The notes below the pieces were generated by a model, which searched no databases, was not told where the DNA came from, and saw only the letters and a program-made list of their open reading frames with translations. 56,456 nt of DNA from Micromonospora chalcea (GTDB lineage Bacteria; Actinomycetota; Actinomycetes; Mycobacteriales; Micromonosporaceae): the NCBI RefSeq assembly GCF_002926165.1, contig NZ_MAGP01000122.1:1-56456 (forward strand), given 5' to 3'. Positions 22,303 through 29,100 of this stretch are shown one piece after another. Position numbers and translations under genes: made by a program. The number at the start of each line of letters is the position of its first letter. The first letter of the stretch is position 1.

Positions 22303-23370
22303 ATGTATGGCAATGACTTCGCTCCGCCGGAGGACGCTCCGGGCGGCGGCCTGCTCGGCGAAGTGGAGGCCGCGGAGGCGGCGCTGCGCGAAGCGGCGGC
22401 GCGGGCGCGGCGCGGCGGTCCGGCGCCGGACGAGGACGTCGAGGCGTACTTCGCCGACGTCATCGACGCGGACCAGAAGATCGAGCCCCGCGACTGGATG
22501 CCCGAGGCGTACCGCAGGACGCTGATCCGGCAGATCGCGCAGCACGCGCACTCCGAGATCATCGGCATGCAGCCGGAGGGCAACTGGATCAGCCGGGCGC
22601 CGTCGCTCAAGCGCAAGGCGATCCTGCTGGCGAAGGTGCAGGACGAGGCCGGCCACGGCCTCTACCTCTACGCGGCGGCCGAGACGCTCGGCATCAGCCG
22701 CGACGAGCTGGTGGACCTGCTGCTCGACGGGCGGCAGAAGTACAGCTCGATCTTCAACTACCCGACGCTGACCTGGGCCGACGTCGGCGCGATCGGCTGG
22801 CTCGTGGACGGCGCGGCGATCGTCAACCAGGTGCCGCTGTGCCGCTGCTCCTACGGCCCGTACGCCCGGGCGATGATCCGGGTCTGCAAGGAGGAGTCGT
22901 TCCACCAGCGGCAGGGCTACGAGATCCTGCACACGCTGGCGCACGGCACCGAAGCGCAGAAGGCGATGGCGCAGGACGCGGTGGACCGCTGGTGGTACCC
23001 GTCACTTGCCATGTTCGGCCCGCCGGACGGCGACTCGACGCACAGCGCCCAGTCGATGGCCTGGAAGATCAAGCGCTTCTCCAACGACGAGCTGCGCCAG
23101 CGCTTCGTCGACATGTGCGTCGGCCAGGCGGAGGTGCTCGGCCTCACCCTGCCCGACCCGGACCTGCGCTGGAACGACGAGCGGCAGGCGTACGACTACA
23201 CCCAGCCCGACTACGACGAGCTGATGCGGGTCATCAAGGGCAACGGGCCGTGCAACAGGGAGCGCATGGCGCACCGGCGCAAGGCACACGCCGACGGCGC
23301 GTGGGTACGGGAGGCCGCCGCGGCGTACGCCGCGAAGCGGTCAGATCGAAAGGAGCCGGTGGCGGCATGA
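22303..23370 (+). CDS. paaA: Phenylacetyl-CoA 1,2-epoxidase catalytic subunit PaaA
   Basis: The protein has 355 residues. Di-iron carboxylate ligands are recognisable in KVQDEAGHGLYLY (ExxH type) and KEESFHQRQGYEILH, with an earlier EIIGMQPEGNWI helix. The PaaABC(D)E multicomponent oxygenase converts phenylacetyl-CoA to ring-1,2-epoxyphenylacetyl-CoA, the oxygen-requiring step of aerobic phenylacetate catabolism. ATG 22303 (MYGNDFAPP) is the likely start; no SD exists and the -10 box is adjacent, so the mRNA may be leaderless. It is the first gene of five that overlap by 4 nt. paaK, paaG, paaZ and paaJ are not adjacent. Confidence 0.94.
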   Translation: MYGNDFAPPEDAPGGGLLGEVEAAEAALREAAARARRGGPAPDEDVEAYFADVIDADQKIEPRDWMPEAYRRTLIRQIAQHAHSEIIGMQPEGNWISRAPSLKRKAILLAKVQDEAGHGLYLYAAAETLGISRDELVDLLLDGRQKYSSIFNYPTLTWADVGAIGWLVDGAAIVNQVPLCRCSYGPYARAMIRVCKEESFHQRQGYEILHTLAHGTEAQKAMAQDAVDRWWYPSLAMFGPPDGDSTHSAQSMAWKIKRFSNDELRQRFVDMCVGQAEVLGLTLPDPDLRWNDERQAYDYTQPDYDELMRVIKGNGPCNRERMAHRRKAHADGAWVREAAAAYAAKRSDRKEPVAA

Positions 23371-23654
23371 GCAGCTCGTCCTCTCCCCTCTGGGAGGTCT
23401 TCGTGCGGGCCCGCCGTGGCCTGTCGCACACCCACGTCGGCAGCCTGCACGCCCCCGACGCCGAGCTGGCCCTGCGCAACGCCCGGGACCTCTACACCCG
23501 CCGCCAGGAGGGCGTATCCATCTGGGTGGTGCCGGCGAGCGCGATCACCGCGTCCAGCCCGGACGAGAAGGACTCGTTCTTCGACCCGGCCGCCGACAAG
23601 GTCTACCGGCACCCCACCTTCTACGAGGTCCCCGAAGGGGCTGCGCACCTATGA
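23367..23654 (+). CDS. paaB: Phenylacetyl-CoA epoxidase subunit PaaB
   Basis: The protein has 95 residues with AAGGAG 9 nt before ATG 23367, overlapping the paaA stop (ATGA). Diagnostic segments are WEVFVRARRGLSHTHVGSLH, ALRNARDLYTRRQEG and IWVVPASAI, ending with HPTFYEVPEG. PaaB is a small non-catalytic subunit that stabilises or bridges the PaaAC core in the epoxidase complex. Size and motifs are normal. Its stop overlaps paaC by 4 nt. Confidence 0.94.
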   Translation: MSSSSSPLWEVFVRARRGLSHTHVGSLHAPDAELALRNARDLYTRRQEGVSIWVVPASAITASSPDEKDSFFDPAADKVYRHPTFYEVPEGAAHL

Positions 23655-24373
23655 GCCGGTTCGACTTCACGCTCGCCATCGGCGACGACGCGCTCATCGC
23701 GGCGCAGCGCCTCGGTGAGTGGACCTCCCGCGCGCCGGAGATGGAAGAGGACATCGCGCTCGCGAACATCGCCCTCGACCAGCTCGGCGCGGCGCGGCTG
23801 CTGCTCACGTACGCGGGCGAGCTGGAGGGCGCGGGCCGCGACGAGGACGACCTGGCCTTCTTGCGCGACGACCGCGAGTTCCGCAACTGCCTGCTGGTCG
23901 AGCTGCCGAACGGCGACTTCGGCGTGACCATGGCGAAGCTGTTCTTCCTGGCCGCGTACCAGGTGCCGCTCTACACGGCGCTGGCCGGCTGCGCGGACGA
24001 ACGGCTCGCGGCGGTCGGCGCGAAGGCGCGCAAGGAGTCGGCGTACCACCTGGACCACGCGGCGCTGTGGGTGAAGCGGCTCGGCGACGGCACGGAGGAG
24101 TCGCACCGGCGCATGCAGGACGCGGTCGACGAGGTGTGGCCGTACGTCCACGAGCTGTTCAACCCGGATCCGGCGGCGCCGGTCGACCCGTCCACCCTTC
24201 GGGCCGACTTCGACGCCACCGTGTCCGCCGTGCTGGACGAGGCGACGCTCACCCGCCCGGAGACGGGCTGGACGCCCGGTGGTGGCCGGGACGGCCTGCA
24301 CACCGAGCACCTCTCGTACCTGCTCGCCGAGATGCAGGTGCTGCACCGCGCCCACCCCGGAGCGAGCTGGTGA
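23651..24373 (+). CDS. paaC: Phenylacetyl-CoA epoxidase subunit PaaC
   Basis: The protein has 240 residues from ATG 23651 inside the paaB stop. It has the ferritin-like helical-bundle pattern of PaaC: APEMEEDIALANIALDQLG, DDLAFLRDDREFRNCLLVEL, KESAYHLDHAALWVKRLGDG and a terminal LLAEMQVLHRAHP. PaaC is the structural, catalytically silent partner of PaaA. It keeps acidic and His residues (EED, YHLDH) but lacks a full di-iron site. It overlaps paaD by 4 nt, so translation is probably coupled. Confidence 0.93.
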   Translation: MSRFDFTLAIGDDALIAAQRLGEWTSRAPEMEEDIALANIALDQLGAARLLLTYAGELEGAGRDEDDLAFLRDDREFRNCLLVELPNGDFGVTMAKLFFLAAYQVPLYTALAGCADERLAAVGAKARKESAYHLDHAALWVKRLGDGTEESHRRMQDAVDEVWPYVHELFNPDPAAPVDPSTLRADFDATVSAVLDEATLTRPETGWTPGGGRDGLHTEHLSYLLAEMQVLHRAHPGASW

Positions 24374-24846
24374 CAAGCGCGAGGGACGCCGCGGCGGCGG
24401 TGGTGGACCCGGAGATCCGGGTCATCACCATCGACGAGCTGGGCATCCTGCGCGCCGTCGACGAGGAGCCCGGCACCGGCCGGGTCGTCGTCACGATCAC
24501 CCCCACCTACACCGGCTGCCCGGCCATGGACGTGATCCGGGCGGACATCCGCCGGGCGCTGGCCGCTGCCGGGCATCCGGACGCCGAGGTCCGCACGGTC
24601 TACCACCCGGCGTGGAGCACCGACTGGATCTCCGACGCCGGGCGGGCCAAGCTCGCCGCCGCCGGCATCGCCCCGCCCGCGCCGCGCGGCGACGACACCG
24701 TGGTGCCGCTGACGCTGGCCGTACGCTGCCCGCGCTGCGGGTCGCCGGAGACCACCCAGATCAGCCGCTTCGGCTCGACCGCGTGCAAGGCGCTGTGGCG
24801 CTGCCGCTCCTGTTCCGAACCCTTCGACCACCTGAAGGCGCTGTGA
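24370..24846 (+). CDS. paaD: Phenylacetate-degradation protein PaaD (MIP18/SufT-like)
   Basis: The protein has 158 residues from GTG 24370, overlapping the paaC stop. The N-terminal MIP18 (DUF59) domain shows DPEIRVITIDELGILR and TPTYTGCPAMDVI. The C-terminal zinc-ribbon-like region has CPRCGSPETTQ...CKALWRCRSC. PaaD is thought to assist Fe-S or di-iron assembly for the epoxidase; the enzyme is poorly active in vivo without it. Both cysteine pairs and the TGCP motif are intact. Confidence 0.93.
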   Translation: MTSARDAAAAVVDPEIRVITIDELGILRAVDEEPGTGRVVVTITPTYTGCPAMDVIRADIRRALAAAGHPDAEVRTVYHPAWSTDWISDAGRAKLAAAGIAPPAPRGDDTVVPLTLAVRCPRCGSPETTQISRFGSTACKALWRCRSCSEPFDHLKAL

Positions 24847-25955
24847 CTGTCACCATCACGCGGCCGGTTCGCCGCCGGCCGGTCTTCCACCCGCTGCCCG
24901 TGGCCGCCGTGGACCGGCTCACCGACGACTCGGTGTCGATCACGTTCGCGGTGCCGGAGGAGCTGCGCGAGACGTTCGCGTTCTCCGCCGGGCAGCACCT
25001 CACCGTCCGCCGCCCGGCCGACGCCGACGGCGGGGAGGTGCGGCGGTCGTACTCGATCTGCTCCACCCCCGACGAGCTGGCCCGGCACGGCCGGTTGCGG
25101 GTCGGGGTGCGTGAGGTGCCGGGCGGGGCGTTCTCCGCGTACGCCTGCGGCGCGCTGCGTGGCGGCGACACCGTCGAGGTGCTGCCGCCGCTGGGCCACT
25201 TCACCTCCGCGTTCACTCCGGACCGGGTCCGCCGGTACGGCGCGGTGGTCGCCGGTTCCGGCATCACCCCGGTCCTCGGGCTGGCCGCGACCGCGCTGGC
25301 GACCGAGCCGCGCAGCACGTTCACGCTGGTGTACGGCAACCGCACGGCGAACTCGGTGATGTTCGCCGAGGAGCTGGCGGACCTGAAGGACCGCTATCCG
25401 ACCCGGCTGCACCTGGTGCACGTGCTGTCCCGGGAGATGGGCGAGTCGGCGCTGCTGTCGGGGCGGATCGACGCCGACCGGCTGACCCGGCTGCTCGACA
25501 CCGTCGTGCCGGGGGACGAGATCGAGGAGTGGTTCCTCTGCGGCCCGTACGGGATGGTGGTGGACGCCAAGGCGGTGCTGGCCGGTCGCGGCGTGCCGGA
25601 CGCGGCGGTGCACACCGAGCTGTTCCACGTCGACGCCCCGCCGGAGCCGGTCCGGCGTGAGGCCGAGCGGCCCGGCGCGGGCACCGACGTGACGATCGTG
25701 CTGGACGGGCGCTCGTCCAGTTTCACCATGGGCCGGGACGAGCGGGTGCTGGACGCGGCGCTGCGGGTGCGCGGCGAGCTGCCGTACGCCTGCAAGGGCG
25801 GGGTGTGCTCGACCTGCCGGGCCAAGGTGACGTCCGGCGAGGTGACGATGGCGCGCAACTACGCGCTGGAGCCGGACGAGGTGGCCGCCGGTTACGTACT
25901 GACCTGTCAGTCGAGTCCGGTAACCGACGAGCTGACCGTCGACTACGACGCCTAG
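24843..25955 (+). CDS. paaE: Phenylacetyl-CoA epoxidase reductase PaaE
   Basis: The protein has 370 residues from GTG 24843 (4-nt overlap with paaD). The N-terminal FAD domain has RRSYSICS, and the NAD(P)H domain has GSGITPVLGL and WFLCGPYGMV. The C-terminal plant-type [2Fe-2S] ferredoxin domain has CKGGVCSTCRAKV and a final Cys in VLTCQS. It transfers electrons from NADPH to the PaaA di-iron centre. Length is normal. A 6-bp hairpin overlapping the TAG stop ends the operon in the 12-nt convergent gap. Confidence 0.94.
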   Translation: MTVTITRPVRRRPVFHPLPVAAVDRLTDDSVSITFAVPEELRETFAFSAGQHLTVRRPADADGGEVRRSYSICSTPDELARHGRLRVGVREVPGGAFSAYACGALRGGDTVEVLPPLGHFTSAFTPDRVRRYGAVVAGSGITPVLGLAATALATEPRSTFTLVYGNRTANSVMFAEELADLKDRYPTRLHLVHVLSREMGESALLSGRIDADRLTRLLDTVVPGDEIEEWFLCGPYGMVVDAKAVLAGRGVPDAAVHTELFHVDAPPEPVRREAERPGAGTDVTIVLDGRSSSFTMGRDERVLDAALRVRGELPYACKGGVCSTCRAKVTSGEVTMARNYALEPDEVAAGYVLTCQSSPVTDELTVDYDA

Positions 25956-25968
25956 CGGCGCCGCCGCT
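25954..25968. terminator. Compact bidirectional hairpin at convergent stops
   Basis: AGCGGC-GCC-GCCGCT forms a perfect 6-bp stem. It starts inside the paaE stop codon and reaches the first base of the stop codon of the opposing gene. Confidence 0.5.
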
Positions 25969-26618
25969 CAGATCACCACGGGCGGTGCCGTGGCGGCGCG
26001 GCCACGGGCCCGGCTGACGTGGCCGCGCCACCCGCCGACGAGCGCGAACAGGGTCCATCCCGCCGCGCCGAACACGAGCATGCCCCGCTTTCCGTCCGGG
26101 TCCACGTCCCGCGCGTCGGTCAGTTCCACCTCATCACGCGGGTCGACGAGCACAGTCAGCCGCTGGCCCACCCGGTAGCCGGGGGAACTGCCCCGGTAGA
26201 CCAGCGGCTCGTCCAGCCGGCCGGCGTCGCCCTGGAGGGCGAACTCGTGCCGCTTGCCGGCCGTCTGCACGTCGGTGATGGTCACCTGCTGGGCGACGCC
26301 GCGCTCCCGGAGCACCGACTCGGGGGCGAGCTGGACGGCGCCCACCAGCACGAACAGGGCCGGCAGCACCGACAGGAGGGTCAGCCACCAGCCCCGGTGC
26401 AGCAGGCGCAGGCCGACCGCGAAGGCGAGGCAGCCGACCAGGCCGACGGAGATCGGCACCGCGATCGGGAGTCCCACGGTGAGGTGGCCGAGCGCCGCGG
26501 TCACGACGATCACGGCGAGGCCGAAGCCGACGAGCACGGCGGTCATCGTGAGGGACCAGAGGGCGGAGCGGGCGCCGGCCACGCGTACGGGGGTGGGCGG
26601 GGGCGATACAACTGACAC
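25968..26618 (-). CDS. DUF3592-like membrane protein
   Basis: The protein has 216 residues from GTG 26618. Three hydrophobic segments lie in the N-terminal half and one near the C-terminus (GMLVFGAAGWTLFALVGGW). Between them is a soluble beta-rich segment with VYRGSSPGYRVGQRLTVLVDPRD. The GxxVxVxYDPxD-type turn and the late transmembrane helix are the DUF3592 layout. Function is unknown. On the minus strand a TACGCT -10 box (26630-26625) ends 6 nt before GTG 26618 and there is no SD, so a leaderless mRNA is likely. Confidence 0.7.
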   Translation of the reverse strand: MSVVSPPPTPVRVAGARSALWSLTMTAVLVGFGLAVIVVTAALGHLTVGLPIAVPISVGLVGCLAFAVGLRLLHRGWWLTLLSVLPALFVLVGAVQLAPESVLRERGVAQQVTITDVQTAGKRHEFALQGDAGRLDEPLVYRGSSPGYRVGQRLTVLVDPRDEVELTDARDVDPDGKRGMLVFGAAGWTLFALVGGWRGHVSRARGRAATAPPVVI

Positions 26619-26624
26619 GCCGAG

Positions 26625-26630
26625 AGCGTA
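26625..26630 (-). promoter_or_regulatory. -10 box TACGCT of the DUF3592-like gene
   Basis: TACGCT, the same hexamer as in the mqnE and mqnC promoters, lies 6 nt upstream of the GTG start on the minus strand. Confidence 0.55.
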
Positions 26631-26694
26631 GACGGGCGACGCCAGCGCTCCGCTTCCCGCGGTGGCGCTTCGGGTCGACCACCATCCGTGACGG

Positions 26695-26716
26695 GTAGAA
26701 CGTTACGTTCTACACT
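26695..26716 (+). promoter_or_regulatory. vapBC operator overlapping the -10 box
   Basis: GTAGAACG-TTA-CGTTCTAC (26695-26713) is a perfect 8-bp inverted repeat. It overlaps the -10 box TACACT (26711-26716), which is followed after 6 nt by ATG 26723. The placement suits autorepression by the antitoxin or toxin-antitoxin complex. Confidence 0.75.
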
Positions 26717-26722
26717 TGCCTG

Positions 26723-27001
26723 ATGGAGCAGATCGCCGTCCGGGAGCTGAACCAGCACACCAGCCGGGTGCTGGCGCGGGTGCGCGCCGGTGAGACGGTC
26801 GAGGTGACCGATCGGGGTGAGCCGATCGCCCGCCTGGTCCCGGTGCTGGCCGGCGACGCGCTTCTCGGCCGGTTGGTGGCCGAGGGCCGGGCCACGGCCC
26901 CGACCACGACCGGCCCGGTCCCGATGCCGCCGGTGCTCGGGGATCCCACGGTGGACGCCGCGGCCGCGCTGGTCGAGGCACGCGACGAGGAGCGTTGGTG
27001 A
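26723..27001 (+). CDS. vapB: Phd/YefM-family antitoxin of a VapBC module
   Basis: The protein has 92 residues. The N-terminal half is the Phd/YefM DNA-binding fold (IAVRELNQHTSRVLARVRAG, then ETVEVTDRGEPIARLVPV). The C-terminal ~40 residues are low-complexity and then helical (DAAAALVEARDEERW), the part expected to wrap and block the toxin. There is no SD and the -10 box is 6 nt upstream, so translation is probably leaderless. Its stop overlaps the toxin start (GTGA). The perfect operator upstream supports autoregulation. Confidence 0.9.
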   Translation: MEQIAVRELNQHTSRVLARVRAGETVEVTDRGEPIARLVPVLAGDALLGRLVAEGRATAPTTTGPVPMPPVLGDPTVDAAAALVEARDEERW

Positions 27002-27408
27002 TCTACCTCGACTCGGCGGCGGTCATCAAGATGCTGCGGCGGGAGGCGGAGACGCCGGATCTGCTCGGCTGGCTGAACGAGCGCGCCGGCACCGCGCTGG
27101 TGTCGTCGGCTCTCGTCGAGGTGGAGGTGCCGCGGGCGTTGCGTCGTGCCGCTCCACAGGCGCTGGTGGGTGTCCCCTCGGTGCTGGGACGTCTCTACCG
27201 GGTCGAGATCGACGCCACGGTCCGTGCGACGGCGGGCGCGTATCCGGAGCCGATGCTGCGCAGCCTGGACGCCGTCCACCTCGCCACCGCCGAGGTCCTG
27301 GCCCGGCAGGCGGCGGCCGAGTTCGTCGCGTTCGTCACGTACGACAAGCGGCTGCTGGAGGCGGCCAGGGCGATCGGGCTGCCGGTGGCCAGTCCGGGGA
27401 TGCCCTGA
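26998..27408 (+). CDS. vapC: PIN-domain ribonuclease toxin VapC
   Basis: The protein has 136 residues. GTG 26998 is chosen because it overlaps the antitoxin TGA; a TTG one codon earlier is less likely. The acidic PIN-domain residues are all present: Asp5 in YLDSAAV, Glu41 in LVEVEVPRA, Asp91 in LDAVHLATA and Asp116 in TYDKRL. The family cleaves specific tRNAs or rRNA in a Mg-dependent way when the antitoxin is lost. The pair sits 73 bp upstream of mqnC on the same strand, with no obvious terminator between, so some read-through into mqnC is possible. Confidence 0.9.
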   Translation: MIYLDSAAVIKMLRREAETPDLLGWLNERAGTALVSSALVEVEVPRALRRAAPQALVGVPSVLGRLYRVEIDATVRATAGAYPEPMLRSLDAVHLATAEVLARQAAAEFVAFVTYDKRLLEAARAIGLPVASPGMP

Positions 27409-27453
27409 CCGGGTGGGTCTCTCGTCACCGGGTGAGGAGTGGCGTTTCCCGCC

Positions 27454-27476
27454 GTCGGGCCCGCGACGTACGCTCG
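27454..27476 (+). promoter_or_regulatory. mqnC promoter block shared with mqnE; leaderless start
   Basis: The block is 22/23 identical to 1483-1505. TACGCT (27469-27474) is followed by 7 nt and GTG 27482. CGGGAG just before the GTG is too close to serve as an SD. Confidence 0.6.
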
Positions 27477-27481
27477 GGAGT

Positions 27482-28672
27482 GTGACGGCGAACCGGGAGA
27501 TCGACGACATCCTGCAACGCGGCGCGGACGGCGGGCGCATCACGCCCGAGGAGGCGCTGCTGCTCTACACCGACGCGCCCTTCCACGCGCTGGGCGAGGC
27601 GGCCGACGCGGTACGGCGGCGCCGCTACCCGGACAACATCGTCACGTACCTGATCGACCGCAACATCAACTACACGAACGTCTGCGTGACGGCGTGCAAG
27701 TTCTGCGCGTTCTACCGGGCCCCCAAGCACAAGGAGGGCTGGACCCACCCGACCGAGGAGATCCTGCGCCGCTGCGGCGAGGCGGTCGAGTTGGGCGCCA
27801 CCCAGGTCATGCTCCAGGGCGGCCACCACCCGGACTACGGCGTGGAGTACTACGAGGAGCTGTTCTCCTCGGTCAAGAAGGCGTACCCGCAGCTCGCGAT
27901 CCACTCGATCGGCCCGAGCGAGATCCTGCACATGGCGAAGGTCTCCGGCGTGAGCCTGGACGAGGCCATCGCCCGGATCAAGGCCGCGGGCCTGGACTCG
28001 ATCGCCGGCGCCGGCGCCGAGATGCTGCCGGACCGGCCGCGCAAGGCGATCGCGCCGCTGAAGGAGTCCGGCGCCCGCTGGCTGGAGGTCATGGAGCTGG
28101 CCCACCGGCAGGGCCTGGAGTCGACCGCCACCATGATGATGGGCACCGGCGAGACCAACGCCGAGCGCATCGAGCACCTGCGGATGATCCGCGACGTGCA
28201 GGACCGCACCGGCGGCTTCCGGGCCTTCATCCCGTGGACGTACCAGCCGGAGAACAACCACCTGAAGGGCCGCACCCAGGCGACCACGCTGGAATACCTG
28301 CGGCTGGTCGCGGTGGCCCGGCTGTTCTTCGAGACGGTGCCGCACCTGCAGGCGTCCTGGCTGACCACCGGTAAGGACGTCGGGCAGCTCGCGCTGCACA
28401 TGGGCGTGGACGACCTCGGCTCGATCATGCTGGAGGAGAACGTCATCTCCTCCGCCGGGGCCCGGCACCGCTCCAACCTGCACGAGCTGATCGGCATGAT
28501 CCGGTCGGCCGACCGGATCCCCGCCCAGCGGGACACGCTCTACAACCGGCTCGCGGTGCACCACACGCCCGCCGACGACCCGAGCGACGACCGCGTGGTC
28601 TCGCACTTCTCGTCGATCGCTCTGCCCGGCGGCGGGGCCGGGAAGTCGCTGCCGCTGGTCGAGGTCAACTGA
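27482..28672 (+). CDS. mqnC: Cyclic dehypoxanthinyl futalosine synthase MqnC (radical SAM)
   Basis: The protein has 396 residues. The radical-SAM CxxxCxxC is C68-VTA-C72-KF-C75 in the typical context NYTNVCVTACKFCAFYR. Further landmarks are MLQGGHHPDYG and IPWTYQPENN. It cyclises dehypoxanthinyl futalosine, the third futalosine-pathway reaction. It is homologous to MqnE in this window but lacks MqnE's insertion pattern. GTG 27482 (VTANREIDDI) agrees with the family N-terminus and with the -10 box. The longer open frame upstream overlaps vapC and is discarded. It is monocistronic as far as can be seen. Confidence 0.95.
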   Translation: MTANREIDDILQRGADGGRITPEEALLLYTDAPFHALGEAADAVRRRRYPDNIVTYLIDRNINYTNVCVTACKFCAFYRAPKHKEGWTHPTEEILRRCGEAVELGATQVMLQGGHHPDYGVEYYEELFSSVKKAYPQLAIHSIGPSEILHMAKVSGVSLDEAIARIKAAGLDSIAGAGAEMLPDRPRKAIAPLKESGARWLEVMELAHRQGLESTATMMMGTGETNAERIEHLRMIRDVQDRTGGFRAFIPWTYQPENNHLKGRTQATTLEYLRLVAVARLFFETVPHLQASWLTTGKDVGQLALHMGVDDLGSIMLEENVISSAGARHRSNLHELIGMIRSADRIPAQRDTLYNRLAVHHTPADDPSDDRVVSHFSSIALPGGGAGKSLPLVEVN

Positions 28673-28732
28673 CCTCGTTCCCCCGTTCGGCCGGTCGGCT
28701 CCCGTCGTGCGGCCGGAGCTCCGCCCGTTTCC

Positions 28733-28784
28733 GGTGAAGCTTCCGCCAGGGGTCTTCACCTGCGTGATCACCGGCGGCTAGCCT
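28733..28784 (+). promoter_or_regulatory. Putative operator and promoter of an orphan transcript
   Basis: A -35-like TTCACC (28755-28760), 18-bp spacer and -10 TAGCCT (28779-28784) predict a start near 28791. The inverted repeat GGTGAAG (28733-28739) / CTTCACC (28754-28760) covers the -35. No annotated start codon lies near this promoter. Confidence 0.45.
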
Positions 28785-28790
28785 GCCCGC

Positions 28791-28986
28791 GCGACACCAC
28801 CGATCCGGGCCGCGAGCAGGCAGGTAACAGGTCGGCGGCGACCCGGGTGAGCACCGCCCGGCAAGCCGGCGACGCCATTACGCTGGCGGCGTCCGTCGGG
28901 GACCGTCGTCCTCCATCGGCCCATGAGGGCCGTTCACATAACGCACCGCGGCAGGGGCGGGATGGGTGACCATCCCGCCCCTGCCG
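28791..28986 (+). ncRNA. Candidate structured RNA (sRNA or leader)
   Basis: The segment between the predicted start and a strong terminator is about 196 nt. It has several stem candidates: CCGG-caag-CCGG, GACGCC/GGCGTC (28871-28876, 28888-28893) and CGGCCC-ATGA-GGGCCG (28917-28932). No open frame here has a ribosome site. I could not match it to ydaO, tmRNA, RNase P, 6S or another class I know by sequence. It could equally be an untranslated attenuator ahead of the surface-protein gene. Confidence 0.35.
28949..28986 (+). terminator. 17-bp hairpin with GTGA tetraloop
   Basis: CGGCAGGGGCGGGATGG (28949-28965) pairs perfectly with its complement (28970-28986) around GTGA, a GNRA-type loop. A sister hairpin of the same design lies at 30382-30411. 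It ends whatever is transcribed after mqnC. Confidence 0.8.
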
Positions 28987-29046
28987 TCTGTCGAATCGAT
29001 GGGAATTCCCACCGTACGACGCTGGCGCGGCGATGCGTCGCTCCGG

Positions 29047-29052
29047 TACCGT
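29047..29052 (+). promoter_or_regulatory. Putative -10 box of surface-protein gene
   Basis: TACCGT predicts a start near 29059 and a ~42-nt leader ending in GGGGGAACC before ATG 29101. Confidence 0.4.
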
Positions 29053-29100
29053 CCCTTCGTTCCGTGCGTTGATCGGCACGTCCCTACCCCCGGGGGAACC

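Noticed and set aside
28791..28948. ydaO (c-di-AMP) riboswitch upstream of the surface protein
   Set aside because: A CAGGTAAC...GGTCGGCGG stretch superficially recalls the CAGCTAACCCGGT signature, but the rest of the conserved core is missing.
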